Below, in pieces: positions 1-9,349 of a DNA stretch of 64,000 nucleotides (positions are counted from its first letter, which is position 1; every line of letters begins with the position of its first letter). Below the pieces are notes generated by a model. It saw only the letters and a list, made by a program, of their open reading frames with translations, searched no databases and was not told where the DNA came from. A program made the translations under genes and the position numbers. The DNA comes from Roseofilum acuticapitatum BLCC-M154 (GTDB lineage: Bacteria > Cyanobacteriota > Cyanobacteriia > Cyanobacteriales > Desertifilaceae), in the NCBI RefSeq assembly GCF_030068475.1, contig NZ_JAQOSP010000091.1, forward strand, positions 1 through 64,000, given 5' to 3'.

Positions 1-89
1 AGCAGTTTCCTCTGCTATGAGGTACATTAATGATGGTTTTTAACGATATCTAGAACAGCTCAGAGCTTCTACCAAGTCTATTGTTTGCT

Positions 90-119
90 CCCCCCATTCC
101 CCCATTCCCCCATTCCCCC
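90..119. repeat. CCCCCATT microsatellite
   Basis: Tandem copies of the octamer CCCCCATT lie immediately downstream of the acyltransferase pseudogene stop. Related G-rich tracts (GGGGGAT units) occur near 27280 and 48441, so this is a recurrent intergenic low-complexity sequence of this genome. No function can be read from it. Confidence 0.7.
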
Positions 120-120
120 A

Positions 121-441
121 CTACAGCGCAAAGCGCTGTAAAGCTTGGAACAGGGCGGTGGTGAGCTGTTGGGCATCGGTTTTTAGGTGTCCGGAGGAAT
201 AGGTAGAAACCTCCAGGGGAGTACCAATGTTGAGGGTTACTGAGCAACCTTTTTGGGGAAAAGCTTGGTCGTAATTGAGATGGATGGGTAGGATTTTGAT
301 GGCGTTTTCTGGGGAGTTGGTTTGAGCTTGGAGGGCGAGACGAGCTAAACCGGGTTTGAGAGGATGAACTTGGCGATCGCGGAAAATCCCACCTTCAGGA
401 AAAATCACGAGGACTTCTCGATGGGCTAAGAGTTCTAATCC
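121..441 (-). pseudogene. Acyltransferase (PlsC-like), C-terminal fragment
   Basis: The minus-strand reading begins G-L-E-L-L-A-H-R-E-V-L and continues through FPEGGIFRD, the glycerolipid acyltransferase FPEG block, and PLKPGLARLAL to a TAG stop at 121-123. This is the C-terminal half of a 1-acyl-glycerol-3-phosphate acyltransferase-like protein. Its N-terminal part lies at 1761-1971 in the same orientation, and a tnpB element sits between them. From family knowledge, about 60-70 residues that normally join the halves, including the catalytic HX4D motif, are missing on both sides, so the insertion apparently came with a deletion. The fragment has an internal ATG but should be inactive without the HX4D block. 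Identification of the family is firm; the exact size of the deletion is inferred. Confidence 0.8.
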
Positions 442-600
442 TTGACATCCTCACCGCCCTAAAAGGGCGGTGATTCCTAAGACTCACGACTTAGGTTTCT
501 GTTTCCTTCCATTACTGGCTTTGCTGACGCACGCCCATTCGGGTCTACGCAACTGCCCTTTAGACTTATGCCTATCAGGTCTTATGTTCGCTCCACAGAC
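442..600 (-). ncRNA. Predicted omega RNA (reRNA) at the tnpB 3' end
   Basis: In characterised TnpB systems the guide RNA scaffold comes from the 3' end of tnpB plus the right end of the element, and the guide is the host sequence just outside. Here the right end contains a strong 9-bp hairpin ending in TGTCAA at 442, so the guide would be read from 441 downward into the acyltransferase fragment. The region is placed by analogy; its 5' boundary is unknown and no transcript evidence is available. Confidence 0.35.
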
Positions 601-1695
601 TGTAACGGTGTGTCCCACCGCCAAAAGGTTTTTAGCTGCATTGATATCCCGGTCGTGGCGCGTCCCACAGTTGGGGCAATCCCACTCTCGGATACTCAAC
701 GGCAACTTTTCCACAACGTGACCGCAATTCCCACAGCGTTTAGAACTGGGGAACCATCGGTCAATTTTTACCAAGTTTCGTCCGTACCATTTGGCTTTGT
801 ACTCCAGTTGTCTCACCCATTCACCCCATGCAGCATCACTGATAGCACGGGCAAGCTTGGGATTTTTGACCATGTTCTTAACTGCCAAATCCTCAACTAC
901 TATCGTTTGGTTTTCACGAATCAGCCGAGTTGTCAGTTTGTGCAAATGGTCTTTTCGAGAATCCGAGATTTTAGCTTGAATGCGAGCTACCTTGAGTCTT
1001 GCTTTGTCTCGGTTGCGAGAAGATTTTTGTTTACGGCTCAAAGACTTTTGCGCTTTCCGCAACTTTTGATAGTGTTTGTTAAACGCTTTGGGGTTAGCAA
1101 TTTTTTCACCCGTACTCAGGGTTGCAAGACTACTCACCCCGACATCTATTCCTACAGCACTATCAATTGGCTCCATGGTTTCATCAGTGGGATCGTTAAT
1201 CCGCAAACTGACAAACCAGCGTCCAGAAGGCTCAAGTTTAACTGTGATGGTACTCGGTTCACACCCATTTGGCAGTTGCCTAGACCATTTAATTGGCAGA
1301 GCTTCAGAACACTTTGCCAAATATACTTGTCCGTCCTTCCATCTAAAAGCAGACTTGGTAAACTCTGCACTACCACCACTGCGTTTCTTCTTAAAGTTGG
1401 GGTATTTTGCCCTACCAGCAAAGAAGTTCGTAAACCCTGTTTGCAGGTGTCTCAAGCCTTGTTGCAGTGGTACACAACTAACCTCATTGAGAAATTGCAG
1501 GTCTTCGAGTTTCTTCCACTGCGTCAACAGGGTGGAGGTTTGAACGTAGTCTACTCGTTCTTGCCTTTCATACCAAGCTTCGGTTCGGAAAGCCAAAGCT
1601 TTGTTAAAAACCAACCGCACACAACCAATTGTCCGGCGCAATATTTGTTCTTGCTCGGCAGTTGGGTAGAAACGGTAGCGGTAGGCTTTTTCCAT
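484..1695 (-). CDS. tnpB: RNA-guided endonuclease TnpB
   Basis: This 403-residue protein is an intact TnpB of the IS200/IS605 superfamily, the transposon-encoded ancestor of Cas12 nucleases. It has the N-terminal helical OrfB domain and a RuvC-like nuclease with D184 (in GIDVGV), E268 (in VVEDLA) and D350 (in RDINAAKN). A zinc finger is formed by C321-x2-C324 and C340-x2-C343. Length is normal for the family and no frame damage is seen. The known role is cleavage of DNA matching the omega RNA guide, promoting retention of the element. It is the only gene of the element. Start is the ATG giving MEKAYRYRFYP, a usual TnpB N-terminus. All three acidic residues being present suggests it is still active. 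Confidence 0.95.
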   Translation of the reverse strand: MEKAYRYRFYPTAEQEQILRRTIGCVRLVFNKALAFRTEAWYERQERVDYVQTSTLLTQWKKLEDLQFLNEVSCVPLQQGLRHLQTGFTNFFAGRAKYPNFKKKRSGGSAEFTKSAFRWKDGQVYLAKCSEALPIKWSRQLPNGCEPSTITVKLEPSGRWFVSLRINDPTDETMEPIDSAVGIDVGVSSLATLSTGEKIANPKAFNKHYQKLRKAQKSLSRKQKSSRNRDKARLKVARIQAKISDSRKDHLHKLTTRLIRENQTIVVEDLAVKNMVKNPKLARAISDAAWGEWVRQLEYKAKWYGRNLVKIDRWFPSSKRCGNCGHVVEKLPLSIREWDCPNCGTRHDRDINAAKNLLAVGHTVTVCGANIRPDRHKSKGQLRRPEWACVSKASNGRKQKPKS

Positions 1696-1760
1696 GTCTC
1701 ACATTCTACTACATTCCCTGTAAAGCCGTCCTAAAAGGACGGGGTTTCTACCCATTTTTC

Positions 1761-1971
1761 TGATGACGGGTGAACCATCCGTGGGGAAATGCTCGCGCCC
1801 TTTGACTTCCAGAGATCCAAAATAGGAGGGTAAGAGGAGATGTCGGGCGAAGGGATACACGAAGGGGGTTAACCAAGGCGAGATAGACGAGGCAGTGGGA
1901 GGGGGGGCGATCGCCGTTTTTTGTCTCTGGAACGGTAACTGTAATTCCCATTTCAAGAATTGAGCCAACAT
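1761..1971 (-). pseudogene. Acyltransferase (PlsC-like), N-terminal fragment
   Basis: The minus-strand frame starting at the ATG at 1971 reads MLAQFLKWELQLPFQRQK and runs to GREHFPTDGSPVI, which corresponds to the start of the PlsC-like domain just before the HX4D motif. After this point the reading enters the left end of the tnpB element and continues as unrelated residues. With the fragment at 121-441 it once formed a single gene on the minus strand. The short read-through product (about 90 residues) lacks every catalytic block. No second copy of the gene is present in the window. Confidence 0.75.
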
Positions 1972-2064
1972 CAGACTTTATCCCCTAAATTAAGACTTCT
2001 GGTACTTACCTTAATCAAGGGGTTATGGAGTTATGACATGGGTGATGACAGTTTTTCTGTTGTC

Positions 2065-2212
2065 ATATCAAGTCCGGATAAAGGGTGAAGAAGGGAGCAA
2101 GATGCCCGTACTCCTCTAATCCCTTGATATTACTGGAGTGGGAGCGTCTCGCTCCCTAAATTTTTAATCAGGGTATTTCCGCTTCGCGGACATGAAGAAT
2201 CGGACTTGATAT
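2065..2212. mobile_element. 148-bp MITE-like element, copy 1
   Basis: The element is bounded by 12-bp inverted ends, ATATCAAGTCCG at 2065-2076 and CGGACTTGATAT at 2201-2212. Inside are short hairpin-forming arms: GGGAGC with GCTCCC around 2140-2156, and CCGC-TTC-GCGG around 2179-2189. A second copy of exactly the same length lies at 36833-36980 and interrupts a Uma2 gene. There is no coding capacity, so it would be a non-autonomous element moved by an unseen transposase. Confidence 0.75.
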
Positions 2213-2283
2213 CACCCCTTAAGCTAATCTTCAATCCATTCCCTAAAATTACCCTTGAATGGTCTTCAATAACCGAACAGGAG

Positions 2284-2463
2284 CTATCCAAGGGCAATAA
2301 ACGGGGCCAGAAATTTTTGCCAGAGGGCGATCGCCAACTGAAGCGATAAGTAGGCAACCACTCCAGACAGAAAAATAAACAGACTAATACTGACGAGCGA
2401 TCGCAGTAAACTAGGATTAGTCTTTGGGGGAGAACTCAAAGGTGGCTCTATACCGATAGACAA
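2284..2463 (-). CDS. Small hypothetical membrane protein
   Basis: A 59-codon minus-strand frame starts at TTG (2461-2463) and ends at TAG (2284-2286). The product has a polar N-terminus (SIGIEPPLSSPPKTNPS) followed by a long hydrophobic stretch (SLVSISLFIFLSGVVAYLS and onward to WQKFLAP), consistent with one or two membrane segments. Codons include two HIP1 octamers in frame, as in neighbouring genes. I do not recognise the family. The unusual start codon and small size make this tentative; an upstream in-frame start was not found. Confidence 0.45.
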   Translation of the reverse strand: MSIGIEPPLSSPPKTNPSLLRSLVSISLFIFLSGVVAYLSLQLAIALWQKFLAPFIALG

Positions 2464-2605
2464 GTCAATTTATTTTTCATACAATGGTAATAAAAGTACA
2501 GTTTTATAGTAAACTTTCTGAGTATTTTGTCACTTTTTGTGAACCCATTCCTATCTTCATCAGAGATCCTAGAAAACCTGCACTTATGTATTACTCAGTT
2601 TTACG

Positions 2606-5533
2606 ATGGTAGCACTAAAGCCTCCTCGGCCCCAAATCTTAATTATTGATGATTCCATGAATAACCTGCATGTTCTCTGTAGCGCTCTGAAACAAGCTGG
2701 TTATAAAACTCGTGGGGTCAAAAATAGTAAGATGGCTCTAATTAGTATTCAAGCCGCTCCTCCCGATCTCATTTTACTCGATATTAGAATGCCCGATCTC
2801 AATGGGTATCAAGTCTGTCAACGGTTAAAAGAAAACCCTCGAATATCTCATATTCCCGTAATTTTTATTAGTGCCCTTGACGATCCCATTGACTTAATCC
2901 GAGCATTTGAGGTGGGAGGATGTGATTATATTACCAAACCCTTTCAAATTGAAGAAGTTTTGGTGAGAATCAAACACCAGTTGAGAATTCGGACTTTAGA
3001 ACAACAACTGCTCGATCAAAACCGGCAATTACAATACGAGATTGAACAGCAAGAAAAAACCCAAAAGGCCCTCCAGGAATCTGAAGAAAAATTTTCTAAA
3101 GCATTTTTACTCAGTCCTTATCCCATGGCGATAGCCAAATACCCCCATGGAGAATTCATCGATCTCAATCAAGCCTTTATCGACATCACTGGATATTCTA
3201 AAGCAGAAACCCTGGGTAAAAACCCCGTGGATCTCAATTTGTGGGCTTATCCGAGTCAGCGCGATCTGCTCATGGAAGAACTGAAGCGATCGCAACGAAT
3301 CCAAAACTACGAACTACAAATTTTAACCAAAACAGGAGAAATCCGCACCGTTCTCCTCTCGGCTGAATTACTCAATTTGCGAGCCAAATTCTATGTTCTC
3401 TGCCTTTTGAACGATATTACCGAACGTCAAAAAATAGAAGCCGAGCGCAACCAAGTCTTAACCGAGCTACAAGAGAAAATCAAACTGGAAAAAGCCACCC
3501 GCCAAGTCCTAGAACGGATGCGGAGTACCCTAGACATGGAGCAAGTTTTCTCCACCATTACCGAGGATATCCGCACAACCCTACAGTGCGATCGCGTAGG
3601 TGTATTTCGCTTTAATCCCGACTGGAGTGGACAATTTATCGCTGAATCCGTAGGCAAAGGGTGGGTTTCTGTCATGGGCAACCCCCGTCAATTCATAGAC
3701 CGCGATCGCTGCTTAGTTAACCTCTACACCCAACACCCTCAGACCATCACTGATACTTACTTTCAAAACAACCACAGTAAACGATATAAACACCCAACCA
3801 CCTATTTCTCCGTTCCCGACATCGAACAGGCCGGATTCAACCCCTGCTATCTCAACCTGCTGCACCAGTTTCAAGCAATGGCCTATCTCACCGTTCCCCT
3901 CTTCACCGAAACCCAACTCTGGGGTCTCTTAGCCTGCTATCAAAACGCCAATCCCCGCTTCTGGACAGACAGTGAAATTCATTTTGTCATTGAAATTGGC
4001 GAACAACTCGGTATTGCGCTTCAACAAGCCAAAATTCTAGAAACCGCGCAACAGCAATCCCAAGAACTCGCCCAAGCCAAAGATCTGGCCGAATCCGCGA
4101 ACCAAGCCAAAAGCGAATTCTTAGCCAAAATGACCCATGAACTCAGAACTCCTTTAAACGGGATTTTAGGCTTTACCCAAATTTTGCAACAAGATACAAG
4201 CCTTAGCGATCGAGTCCAAGACTACTTAAACATTATTCACCACAGTGGAGAACATCTGCTCCGCTTAATTAATGATGTTTTAGATATGTCCAAACTCGAA
4301 TCCGGGCGAATCAAACTCTATCCCAAACCCTTTGATTTGTGCCAATTTCTCGACTCCCTAACCCAGATCATTGAAACCAGAGCTACAGCCAAAGGACTGA
4401 CCTTTAAACTCTTTCTAGCAGAAAATACCCCCAGAACCCTTCAAACTGATGAACACAAACTGCGTCAAGTGCTGATTAACTTACTCGATAATAGTATTAA
4501 ATTTACCGATTCAGGGACTCTTATTCTACGGGTTTCTTGCCCCTCACAGTTACGCTTCGAGGTTGAAGACACAGGAATTGGCATACCTTCAGACGTTTTA
4601 TCGACCCTATTTAACCCCTTCTCTAATGCCCCTTCTCAAGATGGAACCGGTCTGGGTTTAGCCCTGAGTCAAAGACTGGTGAACTTAATGGGAGGGAAAA
4701 TCCAAGTCACAAGTCAACTTAACCAGGGGTCTCGCTTTAGCTTTGAGATTCCTTTAATTCTTGATGATCGTATTAATTTCAACGAAGAGAGTGAAATAGC
4801 CTCTGTGATTGGGCTTGCCCCGAATCAACCGAACTATCGTATATTAGTAGTTGAACATCACTGGGCAAACCGACAAAACTTAGTGAACCTACTGCAATCC
4901 GTTGGATTCCAAGTTCGCGAAGTCACTCAACGTGAAGAAGCGATCGCCCTGTGCCAAAACTGGTCTCCCGATTTGATTTTAATGGATATCCAAACTTCGG
5001 CGATCGATGGTCATACACCCACTGAGTCCATTCGAGCCACCCCCAAATGCAAAGATACCATCTTAATTGCTCTGATTCCTGAATTTGCATCAGAGCCACT
5101 CGGAGATCTCAGGGCAGACGGGTGGGATGACTACATCAAGCAACCTGTTCAAGAAGAAATTGTTTGGCAAAAAATCGCTCAGTATTTAGGAGTTCATTAT
5201 CAATATGCTAACGCATTGGAAGCGACTCAGATTACTCCAGAATTAACTCCAGATGCGAGGGTCGAGTGGATGGATAAAGACCCCGCTCCAAGCCTTGAAA
5301 ATTGTTCAGAAAACTTAAAAAGAATATTAACACAAATGCCTTCGGATTGGATCGAGCAGTTGTCCCAAGCAGCTCGTAAGGGATCGGATTCAGAAATTCT
5401 TAATTTAGTGCAATTCATTCCTTCTCCAGACGAAGGTTTGGCTGATGTATTAGAAAATTGGTCGAACAACTTTCAATTCGATCGGATTCTCGATCTGGTA
5501 GAAACTCTTGCCCCCTCTCAAGACATCCTATGA
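2606..5533 (+). CDS. Hybrid histidine kinase REC-PAS-GAF-HK-REC, cyanobacteriochrome-like
   Basis: A 975-residue cytoplasmic sensor kinase. Order: receiver (about 8-125, phosphoacceptor in LILLDIRMP), coiled coil (about 130-160), PAS (about 160-285), GAF (about 305-475), HisKA with H511 in [11 protein letters not shown], HATPase with GTGLGLALS, a second receiver (about 755-870) and an acidic tail. The GAF domain resembles cyanobacteriochromes: it keeps [14 protein letters not shown] and [11 protein letters not shown], where C414 is at the canonical bilin-attachment position, although the usual following His is Tyr. The second receiver has VEHHWAN where DD is expected, so phosphotransfer there is doubtful, although LILMDIQ is kept. 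The stop codon overlaps the ATG of the next kinase gene (ATGA), so the two are probably translationally coupled. The ligand or light quality is not known. Confidence 0.93.
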   Translation: MVALKPPRPQILIIDDSMNNLHVLCSALKQAGYKTRGVKNSKMALISIQAAPPDLILLDIRMPDLNGYQVCQRLKENPRISHIPVIFISALDDPIDLIRAFEVGGCDYITKPFQIEEVLVRIKHQLRIRTLEQQLLDQNRQLQYEIEQQEKTQKALQESEEKFSKAFLLSPYPMAIAKYPHGEFIDLNQAFIDITGYSKAETLGKNPVDLNLWAYPSQRDLLMEELKRSQRIQNYELQILTKTGEIRTVLLSAELLNLRAKFYVLCLLNDITERQKIEAERNQVLTELQEKIKLEKATRQVLERMRSTLDMEQVFSTITEDIRTTLQCDRVGVFRFNPDWSGQFIAESVGKGWVSVMGNPRQFIDRDRCLVNLYTQHPQTITDTYFQNNHSKRYKHPTTYFSVPDIEQAGFNPCYLNLLHQFQAMAYLTVPLFTETQLWGLLACYQNANPRFWTDSEIHFVIEIGEQLGIALQQAKILETAQQQSQELAQAKDLAESANQAKSEFLAKMTHELRTPLNGILGFTQILQQDTSLSDRVQDYLNIIHHSGEHLLRLINDVLDMSKLESGRIKLYPKPFDLCQFLDSLTQIIETRATAKGLTFKLFLAENTPRTLQTDEHKLRQVLINLLDNSIKFTDSGTLILRVSCPSQLRFEVEDTGIGIPSDVLSTLFNPFSNAPSQDGTGLGLALSQRLVNLMGGKIQVTSQLNQGSRFSFEIPLILDDRINFNEESEIASVIGLAPNQPNYRILVVEHHWANRQNLVNLLQSVGFQVREVTQREEAIALCQNWSPDLILMDIQTSAIDGHTPTESIRATPKCKDTILIALIPEFASEPLGDLRADGWDDYIKQPVQEEIVWQKIAQYLGVHYQYANALEATQITPELTPDARVEWMDKDPAPSLENCSENLKRILTQMPSDWIEQLSQAARKGSDSEILNLVQFIPSPDEGLADVLENWSNNFQFDRILDLVETLAPSQDIL

Positions 5534-6675
5534 ATATTCAGTCTCAACTGGTCAATCACGCAGAAATTTTGGTTATTGATGATAATGTTGTCAACGTGCG
5601 CTTATTATCAGATATTTTAAGCGGTATGGGCTATGATGTGCGAAAAGCATTGAGTGGAAAAGCCGCGATTGATTCGATTTATAGTTCCTTACCTGACTTG
5701 ATTTTATTAGATATTAGAATGCCAGAAATGGATGGCTATGAAGTTTGTAAAGTCTTGAAAAACGATCCCAAAACCTGTGACATACCAGTAATTTTCATTA
5801 GTGCTTCTGATGATACCTGGGATAAGGTAAAAGCCTTTCAGCTAGGAGGAGCAGACTATATTACAAAACCCTTTAAGAATGCTGAAGTTTTGGCTAGGGT
5901 GAAAAATCACTTACAAATTCGTTCTCTACAACAACAACTGATCGAAAATAATGATAAACTGACTCAAGCCAATCAGGAGCTAGAAAAATTTACTTCAGTC
6001 GTCTCCCATGATTTACAGCAACCGATGCAAAGTATCTTAGGATTTGCCCGCATTCTGGATTTTACGTTAAAAGATAAGTTAGAACCTGAAGAATATACTC
6101 ATCTGCAAAGTATTATTAGTGCGGGCGATCGCATGAAGCGATTAATCCAAGATTTGCTGATCTATGCCAAAATGGGACAAGAGAAAATTAGCTTAGAACC
6201 GATTGATTGTAATGAGATTATAGAGCAAGTCAAAGAAAACTTAGCCAGTGCGATCGCCGAACGCAATGTAAAGATTATTTGCTCCTCATTACCCACGGTT
6301 CAAGGGAATGAAGTCCAGCTCATTCAACTGTTTCAAAATTTAATCAACAATGCGATTAAATTTACCGCCCCAGATCGACAACCCGAAATTCAAATCAAAG
6401 CGGTCATTCGTAAAACCAAATGCTTGATTAGTCTCAAAGATAATGGCATTGGTATTCCACCGGAAAAAACCGGAGAAGTTTTTCAAGTCTTTAAGCGCTT
6501 TCATGATGCCAAACAATATAGCGGACATGGCATTGGGTTAGCCACCTGTCGCAAAATTGCTGAGAATCATGGAGGCAAAATCTGGTTTAAGTCCGAAGTT
6601 GATGTGGGGACATCCTTTTACTTTACTCTTCTAATGTTCCAGATTCAAGAAGAGACGGAGGAAGTAGAGGAGTAA
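5530..6675 (+). CDS. Response regulator-histidine kinase (REC-HisKA-HATPase)
   Basis: This 381-residue protein starts at the ATG at 5530, overlapping the previous stop by 4 nt; an in-frame start further upstream would sit inside the previous gene. It has a receiver (about 12-130; [20 protein letters not shown], and the Lys in ITKPF), a short coiled coil, a HisKA domain with H160 in [11 protein letters not shown], and a HATPase ending with [12 protein letters not shown]. The HDLQQP form is the phytochrome-kinase type of H-box. The architecture suggests it receives phosphate from the preceding hybrid kinase and signals onward through its own His. There is no sensory PAS or GAF domain and no membrane segment. 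Its 3' end overlaps the convergent kinase gene by 53 nt. Confidence 0.92.
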   Translation: MNIQSQLVNHAEILVIDDNVVNVRLLSDILSGMGYDVRKALSGKAAIDSIYSSLPDLILLDIRMPEMDGYEVCKVLKNDPKTCDIPVIFISASDDTWDKVKAFQLGGADYITKPFKNAEVLARVKNHLQIRSLQQQLIENNDKLTQANQELEKFTSVVSHDLQQPMQSILGFARILDFTLKDKLEPEEYTHLQSIISAGDRMKRLIQDLLIYAKMGQEKISLEPIDCNEIIEQVKENLASAIAERNVKIICSSLPTVQGNEVQLIQLFQNLINNAIKFTAPDRQPEIQIKAVIRKTKCLISLKDNGIGIPPEKTGEVFQVFKRFHDAKQYSGHGIGLATCRKIAENHGGKIWFKSEVDVGTSFYFTLLMFQIQEETEEVEE

Positions 6676-9349
6676 GTAGATCTAGCAAACTCTCAAAATC
6701 AAAACGATTTAAGGTTTGCCTAATGAATTGGATCAGTTCTACTCGATCGGAGGGCAAATCTTCAATTAATTCTAAAATTCGTTGATCGTCGAGTGTAATC
6801 GTTGCATAGTAAAGCTGTTTTAGCCAAGCTTCTGGCATGATTAAAAATGCGCTGGTATCTAGGGGTTTAGAGTGAATGGCTTCTGAAAAAAGACTGATTG
6901 GGGATCGCTCTTCGTAGGTATACTCTAGGGGTAAAAATTCGGCAAGTGTTGTCAAAAGAATACTTTCTTGAATCGGCTTATAAAGTAGCTTATCGTAACT
7001 GATCGTAGTCCTTAAATAGTCTTCATTTTCAAAGACGGTGGCCGTCATCGCAATAATGGGTATGGACTGGCCTTGAGTGAGGGCGCGAATTTGTTCAATA
7101 GTTGGATATCCGAGCTGATGGGACATTGGTAAATTGATCAAAATCAGATCTGGATTAAACCTTTGCAATTGGGCGATCGCCTCTTGGGCATTTCCTACAC
7201 TCTGAACTGTAAACCCCACTATCTCCAACAACTGCACTAACCACTGAAGCTCCTCTAAGCGGTCTTCAACTCCTAAAATCCGATAAGACGGTTGACCAGG
7301 GGCTAACCCTTTGACGCGACGATGTTCTTGATATCGTTCAACTTGGGGTAAAACCTCCAGTTCTACCGGAATCTGAAACTTAAAAATACTCCCTTGATTG
7401 ACGACACTGGATACGGTTAGTTGGCCTCCCAATAGCTCCACAAACTTATGGCTAATGGACAGACCTAAACCCGTTCCTTCTTGAGCGACCAACCCCGTTG
7501 AAGTCTGCTGAAAGGGTTGAAACAATAACTCTAGTTCCTCCTGGGGAATTCCCGGCCCCGTATCTTCGACTTCAAAGGCTAATAAGGGGGGTTTTCCCTC
7601 TGTTTCTGAGAACCACACCCGTAAGATAACTTGCCCTCTAGAGGTAAACTTAATGGCATTACTGAGCAAATTGATCAAGATTTGGCGTAACTTACCTTCA
7701 TCCGTTTGCAAGCAAGGGGGAAAGGGAGTCATTTTTTCAATTTGAAACTTAAGCTGTTTTTCCCTGGCTCTCAGATTGAGCATCTGATAAAGCGTATCCA
7801 AGAAAACTTCTAGATTAATCGCGGTCAGATTGACCTCGATATAACCGGCTTCTACCTTAGATAAATCCAAAATATTATTAATTAGTCCTAATAAATGCTC
7901 GCCACTGCAATAAATGATATTGAGAGATTTGTGGAATTCGGGCAATAAATCAACATCTCGGAGGAGAACCTGAGTAAAGCCTAAAATGGCGTTGAGGGGG
8001 GTTCTGAGTTCATGACTCATATTAGCTAGAAATCGGCTTTTGGCGCGGTTGGCGGATTCAGCCTGTTCTAGGGCGAGGTCTCGCTCTAATTCGGCTTGTT
8101 TGCGTTGGGTGATGTCGCGGGCAATCCAAATCACCTGATCTTCTAACATGGGGGATAAGGTGGCGGAAAACCAAACTTTGGAGTCTTCGAGATCGAGGTA
8201 ATAATCAAAGGTGAGGGTAATGCGATCGCGAATGACTTGTTCTAACTGCTGACAGAGGGATGTCCGCTCTTCTCCATAAATAATCTGATTAATGGTCTCC
8301 GAAATTCGTTCTACTCCTTCTCCTAGGGCTGGAGCAGTGGGAATCATTTTAATGGTTTCTCCGGCTCTATCGAGGACTAAGACAATATCGCCCATGGCTC
8401 CAAATACCGATCGCATTTCCATTTCTGAAGTCTGGATTTTCTGCTCTAGAAGTTTGCGATCGCTAATATCCAGTAGAATGCCAAATAACCCCCTCACCTG
8501 ACCATCAAAGCCTAAGATCGGTTGTACTCGTAGCTCACAATAGCGCAGTTGTCCATCACCACTATAGAGGGAGAGTTCCCAATCTTGGCCTTTGGCTTGG
8601 ACAATAGCAGCTTGAATACGATGGTGAAACTCTCGCCTCTCCTCTGGATGAAGCCTTTTCAACACTTGTGCATAGGTCAACCGTTTAGGATCGATGCCTA
8701 AAATGCGATAAGTTTCCTGGGAAGCCCCGATTTCCTGAACTAGCACCGATTTGGGTTGATGTTCCCATTCCCAACTGCCAAAATGGGCAATTCGCTGTAT
8801 GGCTAATAGGGGCGAATCTCCTACCAGTAAATCCTCGGAGGAACTAGAGGGGGGAATAGGTTGTTGCCAGAGATAACATTCTGGACAGGGTAGAATATAG
8901 TTAGATTTTTGTCTAAACTGTTCTTCCATCCGACTGTGATGCAGTTGCCCTTCAATGGCACTCAGGAGATCGACGGGTTGGGTGGAGGAAATAAATTTTA
9001 CCCCATGGGAAAGAAAGGTTTTGATGGTTTGTACCTTGACTGAATGCCGAGTTAAGACCAGTAACGGTATCCTATGGGTTTTAGGATCGGATTTGAGGCT
9101 TTGATAAACCTGTTTCCAATAATAGGGACAATCCGATTGAATGAAGACTAAATCGGGTAAGTCGCTTGAATTTAAATCCGATTTCCCATCTGGACAGATC
9201 TGAACCTCATACCCCAGTTGAACTAATTGTTTTTCTAAGGATTTTGCTTGGGAAGGAGTGGGGGTAATTAACAGGAGGCGATCGCCATGAGAGACTTCAG
9301 GCGCTTGAGTATGCCTGGGATGGCTTCTATCTGTGAGAGGGTCTCTCAT
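6623..9349 (-). CDS. PAS-containing hybrid histidine kinase with degenerate receivers
   Basis: A 908-residue kinase on the minus strand, convergent with the two-kinase operon. An N-terminal receiver-like region (about 22-135) keeps the fold (LLLITPTPSQAKSL) but has VFIQSDCP where the phospho-Asp strand should be, so it is probably a pseudo-receiver. Two PAS domains follow (about 185-300 and 310-420), then HisKA with H446 in [15 protein letters not shown], HATPase with GTGLGLSIS, and a second receiver (about 690-810) in which the Asp is replaced (LILINLPMS). It therefore appears to sense through PAS and autophosphorylate without internal relay, with output to an unlinked partner. No membrane segments are evident. 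The start at the ATG at 9349 is the first in the frame; the next possible start would remove part of the first strand. Confidence 0.9.
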   Translation of the reverse strand: MRDPLTDRSHPRHTQAPEVSHGDRLLLITPTPSQAKSLEKQLVQLGYEVQICPDGKSDLNSSDLPDLVFIQSDCPYYWKQVYQSLKSDPKTHRIPLLVLTRHSVKVQTIKTFLSHGVKFISSTQPVDLLSAIEGQLHHSRMEEQFRQKSNYILPCPECYLWQQPIPPSSSSEDLLVGDSPLLAIQRIAHFGSWEWEHQPKSVLVQEIGASQETYRILGIDPKRLTYAQVLKRLHPEERREFHHRIQAAIVQAKGQDWELSLYSGDGQLRYCELRVQPILGFDGQVRGLFGILLDISDRKLLEQKIQTSEMEMRSVFGAMGDIVLVLDRAGETIKMIPTAPALGEGVERISETINQIIYGEERTSLCQQLEQVIRDRITLTFDYYLDLEDSKVWFSATLSPMLEDQVIWIARDITQRKQAELERDLALEQAESANRAKSRFLANMSHELRTPLNAILGFTQVLLRDVDLLPEFHKSLNIIYCSGEHLLGLINNILDLSKVEAGYIEVNLTAINLEVFLDTLYQMLNLRAREKQLKFQIEKMTPFPPCLQTDEGKLRQILINLLSNAIKFTSRGQVILRVWFSETEGKPPLLAFEVEDTGPGIPQEELELLFQPFQQTSTGLVAQEGTGLGLSISHKFVELLGGQLTVSSVVNQGSIFKFQIPVELEVLPQVERYQEHRRVKGLAPGQPSYRILGVEDRLEELQWLVQLLEIVGFTVQSVGNAQEAIAQLQRFNPDLILINLPMSHQLGYPTIEQIRALTQGQSIPIIAMTATVFENEDYLRTTISYDKLLYKPIQESILLTTLAEFLPLEYTYEERSPISLFSEAIHSKPLDTSAFLIMPEAWLKQLYYATITLDDQRILELIEDLPSDRVELIQFIRQTLNRFDFESLLDLLTPLLPPSLLESGTLEE

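Larger units (their letters stand above)
442..1760 (-). mobile_element. IS200/IS605-type element carrying only tnpB
   Basis: A complete tnpB is bounded by subterminal hairpins typical of this superfamily. At the 3' (right) end the arms CACCGCCCT and AGGGCGGTG lie at 452-472, followed in element orientation by GGATGTCAA. At the 5' (left) end GTCCT/AGGAC arms lie around 1727-1741. The right boundary is taken at 442 because the host acyltransferase reading frame resumes at 441, and a second degenerate copy ends in the same TGTCAA at 19100. The left boundary is approximate (about 1750-1768). No tnpA is present, so mobility would need a transposase supplied in trans. Confidence 0.8.

Noticed and set aside
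568-1734. A 388-codon open frame on the plus strand across tnpB
   Set aside because: It is antisense to an intact TnpB with all motifs and shows no recognisable domain; a frame of this length opposite a gene is a codon-use artefact.
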